From DRKI01 sp011051875 (GTDB taxonomy: Bacteria > Desulfobacterota > Desulfobulbia > Desulfobulbales > Desulfobulbaceae), in assembly GCA_026990385.1 (NCBI GenBank), contig JALXDL010000031.1:1-64000 (forward strand): a DNA stretch of 64,000 bases. The letters are read 5' to 3'. The first letter of the stretch is position 1, and every line of letters starts with the position of its first letter. Below are positions 25,074 to 34,253 of the stretch, piece by piece. The notes beneath the pieces were generated by a model. It ran no database searches, was not told where the DNA came from, and was given only the letters and a program-made list of their open reading frames with translations. Position numbers and translations under genes: made by a program.

Positions 25074-26996
25074 TTACCTGAGGCGCGGCATGACGGCAGA
25101 CCTCTGCCGGTTCGCATCTGCGCCGGCCCGCGGCGGAGAAACCGGCTGCAGGACAACCCGGTCCAGCCAGAGGGGGCCGGCCCCGCCGAGTACCTGGGGC
25201 TCCACCGCGGTTTTTTGATCCAGGTGGAGGGACAGCTTCTGCTCGAAAAAAGTTCCGCCGCTGTTTCGCGGCACACGGATCTCGGTCCGGGCCAGTGTCG
25301 TCTGGCTGGCTCGTTCCTTGATAAGCAGGATCCCCGGACGGGCGGATGGTTGCGCCCGCAGCCGGAAACGGGCCAGGTAATCGCCGGCCGGGAGCGTGAT
25401 CACTTTGCCATAGGCGATCAGGGGGGCGGCAGATTTGTCCGTACCGTTCCAGAAACGGACCAGCCGGCAGTCGGGCATCATGAGCTCCTGCCCCTTTTTT
25501 CTCCTGGTATAGGCAAGCAGAATGGTTCTGGCTGCATCCCGGGCCGCATCGAGCACGGTCCTGTTCGCAGTCCCGGGGTATCCGCGGCCAAGGATCAGGT
25601 GGTCGCCGTCGAAAAAGGAGACCCCGAAGCTGCCGTCCCGGAGCAGCGGTTGCAGCCTGTCGGCATGTCTGCCGGCAAGATCCCTGATACTGGTGAAGAT
25701 GATGTCCGGCTGCCATTCGCCCCTTTCATACTGCTCCCAGATGATCATGTCCGCCCGGTTGGCACACATGCCGCCGGTGCGGCGGTCGGTGAGCAGCAGG
25801 CCCTTGTCCGGAATATGCGAGACAGCGCACAGGGCACTCAGGCCGATGAGGCTGGGCCGCCGGTATATGGCACTGTTGTAGCGGCCAAAGGCCAGAAAGC
25901 CATGGCTGAAATAGACCAGGGCGGTGACCAGGACAAGAAAGCAGGCCTGGAGCCACCTGGCGGCCAGCGGGTGTCTCGGCCGCCCCTGCCAGAAGACGGC
26001 CAATCCTTGCAGCAGGCCGAGAATAAAGGTGGCCTGCAGCGCGGCCGGGTAATGGAACCTGAGGCTGTACTGGGCCGGGTAGGGGCTGAAGATGGTGAAC
26101 AGGAGGGCCACGGCGGGAAAGGAGAGGATGGGGGGCCACCCCCGGTAGAGGAAGGGCAGGGCCGGTGCGACAAGGGTCAGGGTAGGAGTGAACCGCTGCA
26201 TGCGTGCGGTCATGAGCCTGTTGAGAATGTCGCCGGGCTGCAGGCCGGGACGTTCGGAGGAGAGGCTGAAACCGTTGATCCACCTGAAGAGCACGGTGCA
26301 GGCCAGCAGGCCGTAGAGTCCACTGGCGGCCGCCCACAGCCAGCCGGTGCGCCAGCGGTAACGGATGGTGAAGTAGAGGAGCATGGGCAGGACGAGGAAT
26401 GCGGATTCCTCCCGGACCCCCCAGGTGAGGAGCAGGGGCAGCCAGACCATTTCCCGCCGGAAGGACAGGCAGTAGTAGAGCCAGGGCAGCAGGAGAAGAT
26501 AGAGTCCGACGCCGTGGAACTCGGAGAGGAGAACGGACTGGGTATAGGGGCTGGCCAGGTAAAACAGGAGCAGTGCTGCCGTGACTTCACCGGGAATCCT
26601 GTGCCGGAGGGCGGCCCGCCACATGATGGCCATGCCGGCCAGGGTCATGAGCCACTGGGCCAGCCACAGGGCAAAGGGATGGTCCCAGATCAGGAAGACC
26701 GGGGCCAGCAGGAGAAGGGTGAACGAGAGATGGGTGTTGAGATAAGTGTACTGGGTGAGCAGGCGGAAAGGATGGCCGTGACCGCTGTTCCAGACCGTGT
26801 TGACGTAGCGGCCATAGTCGGTGAGGGTGAACTTGAACGAGGTAAAGGCGGAAAAGGCGGCCTGGATGTAGGCCAGGGCGACACAGACCGTCAGCAGGGC
26901 CAGGACAACGAGGAAGCTGGTTCGGAGCCGTTGTCTTTTGCCGGGCAGAAGTGCTGTGCCGGTTGGTCTTTCTGGAGAGCTTTCCCTGTCAGTCAC
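25074..26996 (-). CDS. DUF2079-type integral membrane protein (putative GT-C) with C-terminal beta-sandwich
   Basis: 640 residues. About ten membrane segments in the first ~400 residues; TLTDYGRYVNTVWNSGHGHP followed by LNTHLSF and a long membrane run is the DUF2079 signature. The periplasmic tail (about 525-640) contains AYGKVITLPAGDYLARF and ends with a PLWLDRVVL strand, the same pattern seen in two other proteins here. DUF2079 proteins are thought to be polyprenyl-phosphate-sugar-dependent transferases. It overlaps the LAB_N gene by eight bases and follows a GT2 gene, a layout typical of lipid-linked sugar transfer units. Confidence 0.8.
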   Translation of the reverse strand: MTDRESSPERPTGTALLPGKRQRLRTSFLVVLALLTVCVALAYIQAAFSAFTSFKFTLTDYGRYVNTVWNSGHGHPFRLLTQYTYLNTHLSFTLLLLAPVFLIWDHPFALWLAQWLMTLAGMAIMWRAALRHRIPGEVTAALLLFYLASPYTQSVLLSEFHGVGLYLLLLPWLYYCLSFRREMVWLPLLLTWGVREESAFLVLPMLLYFTIRYRWRTGWLWAAASGLYGLLACTVLFRWINGFSLSSERPGLQPGDILNRLMTARMQRFTPTLTLVAPALPFLYRGWPPILSFPAVALLFTIFSPYPAQYSLRFHYPAALQATFILGLLQGLAVFWQGRPRHPLAARWLQACFLVLVTALVYFSHGFLAFGRYNSAIYRRPSLIGLSALCAVSHIPDKGLLLTDRRTGGMCANRADMIIWEQYERGEWQPDIIFTSIRDLAGRHADRLQPLLRDGSFGVSFFDGDHLILGRGYPGTANRTVLDAARDAARTILLAYTRRKKGQELMMPDCRLVRFWNGTDKSAAPLIAYGKVITLPAGDYLARFRLRAQPSARPGILLIKERASQTTLARTEIRVPRNSGGTFFEQKLSLHLDQKTAVEPQVLGGAGPLWLDRVVLQPVSPPRAGADANRQRSAVMPRLR

Positions 26997-27264
26997 CCGT
27001 GTCGGCCCTGTTCTTGTAAATGAAATAGAGGTTTCTCAGGTAGATGAAGATGCCGAAGCTCTGTCCCAGGATAAAGACCGGATCCCTGCGGTAGAGGGCA
27101 TAACTGAACAGGATCATGCCGCCCATGAGGCTGAAGTACCAGAATGCCAGTGGAATAGTACTCTGTTTCTTTCGTTCACTGGCGATCCACTGGACGACAA
27201 AGCGCATGGTGAACATGGCCTGGCCGGCAAAGCCGATGGCAAGCCAGACATGCTCCCTGGTCAT
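26989..27264 (-). CDS. Small membrane protein with lipid A biosynthesis N-terminal (LAB_N) domain
   Basis: 91 residues, three membrane segments. GFAGQAMFTMRFVVQW, SERKKQSTIP, FWYFSLMGG and YLRNLYFIYK match the stand-alone LAB_N domain found next to polyprenyl-phosphate glycosyltransferases. The role of the domain is not settled; in this context it is likely an accessory or flippase-like subunit of sugar transfer to lipid A or another envelope glycan. Start overlaps the GT2 stop as ATGA. Confidence 0.88.
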   Translation of the reverse strand: MTREHVWLAIGFAGQAMFTMRFVVQWIASERKKQSTIPLAFWYFSLMGGMILFSYALYRRDPVFILGQSFGIFIYLRNLYFIYKNRADTGD

Positions 27265-27998
27265 GTTCCGGCTCCCGGCAGTTCCCTGAGAACCGGCACC
27301 TTGTAGCGCCGCTGCAGCCAGGCCACGCCCAGGAGATCGACCACGCCGACCCGCAACCGGTCCAGGGTGCCGTAGTGGGAGGTTCCGTGCTGCCGTGGAC
27401 GGTGGTGGACCTCCATGGAGAGCACCCTGCCGCCGCCCCGTTGGACCAGGCAGGGGAGAAACCTGTGCATGTGGTCGAACCAGGGCAGGTCCATGAAGGT
27501 CTGCCGGTAGAAGACCTTCAGGCCGCAGCCGGTATCCGGTGTATTGTCCCTGAGCAGAAAACCGCGCACGGCATTGGCCGTCTTCGAGGACAGCCGCCGC
27601 CAGAAGGTATCCTTGCGCTTCTTTCGCCAGCCTGCGATCATGCGGACATTGTCCCCTTTCTTCTGCAGAAGCAGCTCGACCATGGCCGGCACATCGGCGG
27701 GATCATTCTGACCGTCGCCGTCCAGGGTGACGATGAGTTCGCCCCGGGCTGAGCGTATGCCGGCACAGAGGGCCGTGCTCTGGCCGCAGTTGGCCGCAAA
27801 GGCGATGACGGCAAGGCGCGGGATGCTCCGCCGCAGTTCCTGGAGCAGGGCCAGGGTATTGTCCGTGCTTGCATCGTCGACGCAGAGAATCTCGTAGTCT
27901 TCCCAGCGAGGCGCGGCCATGGCGTTGACCTCATTGATCAGGGAGACACAGTTTCCGGCCTCGTTGTGCATCGGGATGACAAAGGAGAGCGATGGCAT
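27261..27998 (-). CDS. GT2 glycosyltransferase (dolichyl/polyprenyl-phosphate sugar synthase type)
   Basis: 245 residues. GT-A core: FVIPMHNEAGN, CVDDASTDNT and TLDGDGQNDP, plus GCGLKVFYRQTF, typical of dolichyl-phosphate mannose synthase-like enzymes. There are no clear C-terminal membrane helices, unlike the GT2 gene at 18822. I chose ATG 27998 so that the family N-terminus SLSFVIPMHN is kept; an upstream in-frame extension lacks family residues. It is the first gene of a three-gene unit with the LAB_N and DUF2079 genes, presumably making their polyprenyl-phosphate sugar donor. Confidence 0.9.
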   Translation of the reverse strand: MPSLSFVIPMHNEAGNCVSLINEVNAMAAPRWEDYEILCVDDASTDNTLALLQELRRSIPRLAVIAFAANCGQSTALCAGIRSARGELIVTLDGDGQNDPADVPAMVELLLQKKGDNVRMIAGWRKKRKDTFWRRLSSKTANAVRGFLLRDNTPDTGCGLKVFYRQTFMDLPWFDHMHRFLPCLVQRGGGRVLSMEVHHRPRQHGTSHYGTLDRLRVGVVDLLGVAWLQRRYKVPVLRELPGAGT

Positions 27999-28196
27999 AC
28001 GTCGTCTATCCAACGGGAGATGATCGGGTCTGAAGCAGGCGGCGGCAGGTGGCATCCCCCTGCAGGGGATATCTTCTCCGGCGGGTGATGGTCAGGAGAA
28101 GCCACGGATTCCGGGAGTATACCAGATAATCGGTATCATGCAAGGGGATGAAGGCGAATTGCCGGGGAAACCGGTTGTTTTTTCTGCTGCCGTGGA

Positions 28197-29807
28197 TCAA
28201 AAAAAGAAATCCGCAGGCTGGATTCCGAAGTCTGCCGGGTGATGGCTCGCCAGGATGGTACGGTTGAAGTTTCCTTTCTCCGGGTCCCAGCGACCCAGGC
28301 TGATGATACCCTGTTTCCGGAAACCCTTTCTGGTATCGCCCGCCAGAAGCTGGAGCCACAGTTCACCTGAATCCTCCCTGCCCGGCGGCGAGGGAATGAC
28401 GATCCCCATCTCACCGGCATCGAGCTGCAGGACCGTACCCACGGGGTAGACACCCAGCATGTTGATGAAGACCTTGAGCAGGATCGGGTCAAAGGCGGTT
28501 CCTGATCCCTTGAGCATGAGGCCCAGGGCCTGGTCCGGGGTCATGGCGGTCCGGCGGTAACTGCGTGGCGAGGTGACCGCGTCGTAGACGTCGGCGATGG
28601 CGACGATGCGACCGATGAGGCTGAGCGGTTTTTTCCTCGGCGTCCTGGGATAGCCGGACAGGTCATAGCGGAGATGGTGTTCAAAGGGGCCGAGCAGGAT
28701 GCAGGCCTTTTTTTCGTACGACGCCCGCAGCCTGACGATACGACGAACCGAGTTCATGGAGTGGTTCTGCATGATGGCGAATTCGTTTTTGCCCAGCCGG
28801 CCGGGTTTGTTGAGGATCTTTTTCGGCACATCGATCTTGCCCAGGTCATGGAAGAGCCCGCTCAGGCCCAGGCGGGAAAGAGAGACGCGCGACATGCCGA
28901 TCCGGTGGCCCAGGCAGACGGAGAGGATGGCCACGTTCACCGAATGAGTGAAGGTGTAGTCGTCATAGTCCCGGATCGTGCTCAGGCCCAGCAGGATATT
29001 GTCGTCGTCCATGATCAGGTCGACCATATTCTGAACCAGGTGCACCGCCTTGCCGATTCCGGCCTGGCGGTTGCTGCGCAGCTTGTCGGCCACCTCCTGC
29101 AGGGAGTACATGGCATAGCCATAGGTGCGCAGCGCCCTGTTCTTGCGCCGCTCTGCTTTTTTCCCCGCACCGGGATCACCTGCCCGCTGCCTGCCCGGGC
29201 CGTCTGGGGACCGGCTCGTCTTCCCGGACACTGTCGACCGGGACTGTCTGCCCGGAGCATTGCTGTCCGGTCCCTTTGCTGCTGCGGATCGTGTCTGCTG
29301 TTCCTGGCCGCCGGTGTCCATGAAGATCGATTCCAGGGATTCGGTTTCCGAGCCGTCGATGATCTCCACCCAGGGAAAGTGGGCCTGGTCCATCTTGAGC
29401 TGCAGCCAGCGCAGCGGATCATCCCTGTCCGCCATGTCGTTGAGCAGGCGGACAAATGCCACTATGTCGGTGTGTGATGCATAGGTGGCGCCTTGGTACA
29501 GGCGCAGGCCGCTCAGGTTGCGCTGCTGAAAGTAGTCGAGGAGCTTGCGGACCAGGCCGGCGGCATTGCGTTGGAAGAGGACCTTTTCCTGCTGCAGATA
29601 GAATCCGCCCACCGAGGTGAGCAGTGTCACCTCGTCCTCGTTTTTCAACAGTTCCTCCGTAACTTCTATGAACCGCTCCACGCACTGGATGAGGAGAATA
29701 TTGTTGTCCCGGTGGATCCTGGCCGTACTGAACAGACTGTTGAGCACGGTGAGAAACCGCTGGCCCAGCAGCATGTCGCCTTTTTTTTTCTGGCCAGGTC
29801 CGCTCAC
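28197..29807 (-). CDS. HD-GYP domain phosphohydrolase (putative cyclic di-GMP phosphodiesterase)
   Basis: 536 residues. A helical N-terminal region (about 15-130) is followed by a low-complexity basic linker (~165-220), then an HD-GYP domain: HSVNVA, FHDLGKID near 325, MQNHSMNS, EHHLRYDLSGYP near 380 and IADVYDAVTSPRSYRR. The metal-binding His/Asp set looks complete, and the GYP is kept as SGYP. Such domains hydrolyse cyclic di-GMP. I chose GTG 29807, which has an AGGA site nine bases upstream; ATG 29774 is the alternative. Nine consecutive A residues lie between the two starts. The upstream HEAT-repeat gene shares its N-terminal domain. Confidence 0.85.
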   Translation of the reverse strand: MSGPGQKKKGDMLLGQRFLTVLNSLFSTARIHRDNNILLIQCVERFIEVTEELLKNEDEVTLLTSVGGFYLQQEKVLFQRNAAGLVRKLLDYFQQRNLSGLRLYQGATYASHTDIVAFVRLLNDMADRDDPLRWLQLKMDQAHFPWVEIIDGSETESLESIFMDTGGQEQQTRSAAAKGPDSNAPGRQSRSTVSGKTSRSPDGPGRQRAGDPGAGKKAERRKNRALRTYGYAMYSLQEVADKLRSNRQAGIGKAVHLVQNMVDLIMDDDNILLGLSTIRDYDDYTFTHSVNVAILSVCLGHRIGMSRVSLSRLGLSGLFHDLGKIDVPKKILNKPGRLGKNEFAIMQNHSMNSVRRIVRLRASYEKKACILLGPFEHHLRYDLSGYPRTPRKKPLSLIGRIVAIADVYDAVTSPRSYRRTAMTPDQALGLMLKGSGTAFDPILLKVFINMLGVYPVGTVLQLDAGEMGIVIPSPPGREDSGELWLQLLAGDTRKGFRKQGIISLGRWDPEKGNFNRTILASHHPADFGIQPADFFF

Positions 29808-29938
29808 GGTACTGATTCCTGTTGCCGGGCAGAGCGGCCAATGCCGGCCGGAGCCCGGAAGGTCCCGTTGCCGTGACACCCGGGGTGACGATGTAAGGGC
29901 GGGTTCGGAATGATCATACGATGTCTCTCTCCTGGGGG

Positions 29939-31714
29939 CTATCGCGCTACGACTTTCCGGCAGGCACTGCGGGTATCGGGCATCATGCTGTGGCATCCCT
30001 GTTCGAGAATGAGGCCGGCATCGCGCAGGCGCAGGGCCTGCAGGGCACGGGCCGCGCCCTCCTTGTGGACACTGCCTCCCATGGCAAACAAGGTGTTCAG
30101 GTTGCGCTGCATGAGGATATGCCGGAGAAAGGGAAGGGAGCGATGGCTGCCGCACATCCCCAGGGCCCGGTAACAGGCAAGCAGGTGATCGCGGCCCTGG
30201 ACGGTCCAGTTTTCCTGCTCCAGGTAGTCCAGCATCAACCGCTCCATCTCCGTGTCTCTCCGCCGGCTGATGAGGGCCAGGATCCTGTTCCTGATCTCTT
30301 CGTCAGGATCGTTGACCAGGGAAAAGACATCGCGCAGGATGAGGATGTCCCACTCTATGAGAAGGTCCAGGGCCTGCCGGCGGATGGCAACCGAGGGATG
30401 GCGGGTCATGGCGGTCAGGACACGGGTCGCGTCCTCGATCCGCATATCCTCCACCACCGGGAAGAGCTTGCGGCAGACAGCCTCGTCGAGCTGATCCACG
30501 ACACTGGCCAAGGTCCCGGGTTTTTTCAGGCCATGGTGGACGATCAGCTCGAACATGGGCGCGGCCAGTGGGCCGGCGCGGAGTTTCCCGGTCAGTGGCG
30601 CCAGGGTGGCCAGGACACCGGGCTGGAGCTGGCGCAACACCTCCCACAGGTACTCGAGCTGCCGCTTTTCAACATCCGGCGGCGGGTTGAGAAAAAACTT
30701 GGAGACATCGCGCAGGCTTTCCGGCCTGGAGATGGTAGTGAAAAAATTATCCAGCAGCGGCAGGCTCCACTTTTTTTTCAACGCCAAACCGGAGCGTACA
30801 TTTTTCAGGTTGCGGGCGATCTTGAGGGCAAGGTGAAACTGCCCCGTGCGGAGAGAGCGGATAAACCGTTCCTGGAGAAAATCAAGGACCGTGGCGAAAT
30901 CCGTCTCGTTGTTCTGGACCACCAGGATGATCAGGAGGATCTCGATGACATCATTGGAGTTGTCCTGATGTTCTTCCTCGTGGACCATGGCCTCGAGTTG
31001 CTTCTGCTCAGCCGGGGTCAGGTTCCAGAGATCATTGCCCCTGGCAGTGATGGTGATGCTCTCCGGCCTCGCTTCAGCTTCCCCTGCTGTCGCTGCCGCC
31101 GAATCCCGGTCGGCCCGGTCTTCCTCTAAGTCGTCGTCTGTTCCTGCCCCCTGTTCCGGTTCCGCCCCGGACAGGGATGCATGCGGCTCTTCGGAGTCTC
31201 CCGGAGTGGAAGATATGGCGCTTGGAGCAACGCGAAAGGAGGAGAACCTGACCGTCGGCACATCAAGGGCAAGGATGTCCACGGATTTGTAGCGGATGTG
31301 GGGGAAATCCTGCTCCCAGAGGGCGGTGACGATGTTTTCGTCGTTTTCGCCGTCGATCATGCGGTAATCATTGACCAGTTTCAGGAATACCTCCACCTCC
31401 CACAGCTCGATTCCGTGCAGGAACTCGATCCATTCCAGGCCGTCGCGGGCAAAGAGATAGGCGATATTCCCTTCATGCATCTCCCCTTCGAGAACAGGCT
31501 CTCCTTCGTAGAGAAGGCGTCCCCTGTCGATCTGCAGGCGCAGTGTTTCGTTGTGGGCAAGGTAACGGAGAAGATCGGTGTGCACCCGGGTGGCGTGCCT
31601 GGTGGCAATGGCATGGTCGCCCGGATAGAGGCCGTAGTTTCGTACGGCCCCGGCAAGAGATGTCGCAAAGGTGCTGACCGCCTGGATGTCCTGGTTGGGG
31701 AGAGATGTTTTCAT
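29939..31714 (-). CDS. HEAT-repeat protein with signalling-type N-terminal domain
   Basis: 591 residues. Residues about 1-150 form a helical domain with GLYPGDHA, GRLLYEGEPVLEG and ARDGLEWIEFLHGIE, common in deltaproteobacterial regulators. A low-complexity acidic stretch (~175-235) follows. The C-terminal ~300 residues carry HEAT-like helical pairs (for example HPSVAIRRQALDLLIEWD, VNDPDEEIRNRILALISRR), usually a protein-binding scaffold. ATG 31714 was chosen because the upstream extension is low-complexity. It lies directly upstream of the HD-GYP gene in the same direction, so the two may act in one cyclic di-GMP-related pathway. Confidence 0.75.
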   Translation of the reverse strand: MKTSLPNQDIQAVSTFATSLAGAVRNYGLYPGDHAIATRHATRVHTDLLRYLAHNETLRLQIDRGRLLYEGEPVLEGEMHEGNIAYLFARDGLEWIEFLHGIELWEVEVFLKLVNDYRMIDGENDENIVTALWEQDFPHIRYKSVDILALDVPTVRFSSFRVAPSAISSTPGDSEEPHASLSGAEPEQGAGTDDDLEEDRADRDSAAATAGEAEARPESITITARGNDLWNLTPAEQKQLEAMVHEEEHQDNSNDVIEILLIILVVQNNETDFATVLDFLQERFIRSLRTGQFHLALKIARNLKNVRSGLALKKKWSLPLLDNFFTTISRPESLRDVSKFFLNPPPDVEKRQLEYLWEVLRQLQPGVLATLAPLTGKLRAGPLAAPMFELIVHHGLKKPGTLASVVDQLDEAVCRKLFPVVEDMRIEDATRVLTAMTRHPSVAIRRQALDLLIEWDILILRDVFSLVNDPDEEIRNRILALISRRRDTEMERLMLDYLEQENWTVQGRDHLLACYRALGMCGSHRSLPFLRHILMQRNLNTLFAMGGSVHKEGAARALQALRLRDAGLILEQGCHSMMPDTRSACRKVVAR

Positions 31715-31975
31715 TCCATTGGACCTGGCCGGGGAGCTCGATTGCCGGGAAGAGGAGAGGCGGTGCAGGGCCGGGAATCTTTCCGGTCGCCCTGGTGCTG
31801 TGCCCGTACCATAAGAATACATAAAGGAGCGATGGCATGTCAAGAAACAGCGAAAAGAAGTTGCCCCTAACACTCTGACGACACACGAAGATCCCGGTCC
31901 AGGAGCCGGCCGGCGCGCGACGGCAAGGCCCGGGCCCGGGGCCTGGCCCGGGCGGACATGGCGGTTTCCGGCCGG

Positions 31976-34177
31976 TCAGGGATTTTCCTCCAGGCAAAAT
32001 CCGGAGACGGTTATCCTGTCATTTCCGGACAGGGGCAGCAGCCGGAGGATGTTGCGATCCGCGGCCGGGTAAGGTCCGGGCAGGGGAATCCGGTGGGACC
32101 GGGCCGTGCCGTCCACCCGGATCCGGCGGAGCAGGCGGCCGTTGAATTCCACCCTGACCGCGCCCCCGGCATGACCGCTGTCCTGCATGGCCACGGTCAC
32201 CACTGCCACCGGCCGGGCCCTGACAAGGGCCGAGGAGAAGGTCCGCTCCCACACGGCCACGGTTTCCGGCAGGTCCCGGAAGGCGAAGACCATGGTGTCG
32301 CCGAAGCGGCGTACCAGGGTCATGCCCGGGGGAACCTTGGCCGCCCAGCCCAGGGCCAGCCGTCGATGCTCGGGTTTGAAGAAGAGGTCGCCATGGACGA
32401 TCAGGTAGCGCAGGGGATAGATCCGCCGCAGGTGGGTGATGGAGTCGCCGCCTGGAAAGCGGATCATGTCCTTGACCACCTGCCGCGTAAAGGGAGGGAA
32501 AAAACCGCTCACCCCGGTGACTTCCTTCTTACGGTGTCGCAGTGACCAGAAGACGTACCGGGAGTCGATGCCTTCGTTGTTGGACGGCCATTCCAGGACC
32601 GCAAAGTCGCCTTTCCGGCCGGCCAGCCACTGGTAGACCGGTGGGGGCGCATTCCAGTTGATGCGCTGGTAGCGGAGCGGAAAGGAGGAATATTCGAAGA
32701 TGAGCAGCAGCGGCAACAGCCAGAGCAGGGGATGAAGGTGACGCGGCAGCCTGTCCCGCAGCCGGACCAGGCCGAAGCCGGCCATCATGGCGAGGAGCAG
32801 TACCGGCATGTAGCCGAGCCGGATGGAAAGGCGGATGGTGTGCAGGGGGAGGAAGATCCTGTAAAGCCAGGTGTAGATCCCCGTGCCCACCGGTCTGCCC
32901 TGGATATACATCACCGGTCCCAGGGTCAGGAGAGCAAAGAAGAGGCTCAGCAGGCCCAGGAGCATGATCCATTCTCCACGGACAGGGGGTCCGGGTGCTG
33001 TTCCTCCGGCCCGCAGGCCCAGGCCGCGGATGGCCAGGGCCATGGTGCCGAGCAGCAGGATGGCGATCGTTGCCTGGCCGATGGATATGGAAAGACCGGT
33101 TGCCAGGGGCAGGGACGCCTCTTTCCGGACCAGGAGCAGGGCGACCACTGCGCAGAGCAGGGTGACTGCCCCGCCGATGAGCCGTTGGGCCAGGAGCAGG
33201 CGGGGCGGGAAACCGTCCGCTTTTCGCCACAGGGAGAAGAGGGCGATCGCCGCCAGGATGTAGACGGTGAAGCCGGGGAAGAACCCGGGGTACTTGCCCG
33301 AGTCTGCCAGCTGGTAGAAGTTGTGATCCCGGCCGGTATCAAAGAAGGAGTACCAGTCGGCGCTGTAGCGGTTGACATCCCTGAGGCTACGTTCCAGGCC
33401 CAGCTCCCGGAAGACCTGGAAGTAGGGATGGAGGACCGGCGCCAGGAGGACCAGGAGGATGACGCCGCCGGCAACAAGGTGGCACCAGGTCCGCAGCGGC
33501 CATCCGGATGGCCGCAGGAGCAGGTAGCCGGCAAAGAAGAGGGCCAGCAGCATGGCCAGGGGCACGCCACCGTAGAAGATAGTGATCATCTGCAGCCAGA
33601 GCAGGATCACGGTGGCCGCGAGGTAGCGGATTTGGCGTCTTTCCAGGTACAGGGCAAGGGAGACCAGGGCCAGGGGAACTGCGCACTGCATGTGCACATT
33701 GAGGTAGTTGTAGTAGCCGGTTCGGAAGGGAGAGACAGCATAGGCGATACCGGCGATCCAGCCGGCGGTCCGGGAACCGGTGATTCTGTTGGTGGCGAAC
33801 CAGGCCGCCCAGCCGCAGAGGGCCTGGAACAGGAGCAGGGTCAGGTTGTGGGCCAGGACCGGGTTTCCGGTCAGGGAAAGGATCGGGGCCGCGGTGAGCA
33901 GGGCCGGCACCAGCAGGGGCTCGGAGTAGGCAAAGGTGGAGCCGTAGGGATAGAAGATGTTGGCGTCAAAGAGTCCTTTCGGATCTGTGGTCACATGGGA
34001 GGCGGCCCAGTTCAGGATCCAGGTGAACAGGTAGGGATCATTGAGGCCGCGCAGCATGGAACCCGGATGCAGGATCAGCGGGTAGGTGAAGAGACTGACC
34101 AGGAGGAAGAACAGGCCAAAGACTACTCCCTGCCGGGCAATACGCATCGGCAGGGGAGCGGGACGGGACAGGGACAT
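31976..34177 (-). CDS. GT-C-like integral membrane protein
   Basis: 733 residues, about 12-13 membrane segments. After the first helix the loop LNDPYLFTWILNWA and then NIFYPYGSTFAYSEPLL resemble the corresponding loops in the membrane proteins at 5834, 42925 and 52805, so these four look like one paralogous family. A periplasmic tail of ~190 residues ends in a beta-rich region with VRVEFNGRLLRRIRV. Predicted role: transfer of a polyprenyl-phosphate-linked sugar outside the inner membrane; the acceptor is unknown. It stands alone between the HEAT gene and the SGNH genes. Confidence 0.7.
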   Translation of the reverse strand: MSLSRPAPLPMRIARQGVVFGLFFLLVSLFTYPLILHPGSMLRGLNDPYLFTWILNWAASHVTTDPKGLFDANIFYPYGSTFAYSEPLLVPALLTAAPILSLTGNPVLAHNLTLLLFQALCGWAAWFATNRITGSRTAGWIAGIAYAVSPFRTGYYNYLNVHMQCAVPLALVSLALYLERRQIRYLAATVILLWLQMITIFYGGVPLAMLLALFFAGYLLLRPSGWPLRTWCHLVAGGVILLVLLAPVLHPYFQVFRELGLERSLRDVNRYSADWYSFFDTGRDHNFYQLADSGKYPGFFPGFTVYILAAIALFSLWRKADGFPPRLLLAQRLIGGAVTLLCAVVALLLVRKEASLPLATGLSISIGQATIAILLLGTMALAIRGLGLRAGGTAPGPPVRGEWIMLLGLLSLFFALLTLGPVMYIQGRPVGTGIYTWLYRIFLPLHTIRLSIRLGYMPVLLLAMMAGFGLVRLRDRLPRHLHPLLWLLPLLLIFEYSSFPLRYQRINWNAPPPVYQWLAGRKGDFAVLEWPSNNEGIDSRYVFWSLRHRKKEVTGVSGFFPPFTRQVVKDMIRFPGGDSITHLRRIYPLRYLIVHGDLFFKPEHRRLALGWAAKVPPGMTLVRRFGDTMVFAFRDLPETVAVWERTFSSALVRARPVAVVTVAMQDSGHAGGAVRVEFNGRLLRRIRVDGTARSHRIPLPGPYPAADRNILRLLPLSGNDRITVSGFCLEENP

Positions 34178-34253
34178 GGTTTGACCGAAAAGAGATGGCG
34201 GAAGGAAGAAATCAGGGGTAGTCCGGTTTCCCCTGCGCAGGGAGCGGTGATCT

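Noticed and set aside
24947..25276. 110-codon N-terminal extension of the hybrid histidine kinase
   Set aside because: It overlaps the DUF2079 gene's 3' end and has no domain; ATG 24946 gives a standard first membrane helix.
25215..27023. Open frame of about 600 codons on the + strand
   Set aside because: Antisense to the DUF2079 gene; composition typical of a shadow frame.
28160..28183. CCGG/CCGG hairpin followed by a T-rich run on the + strand
   Set aside because: No + strand gene ends nearby, and the stem is only four bases.
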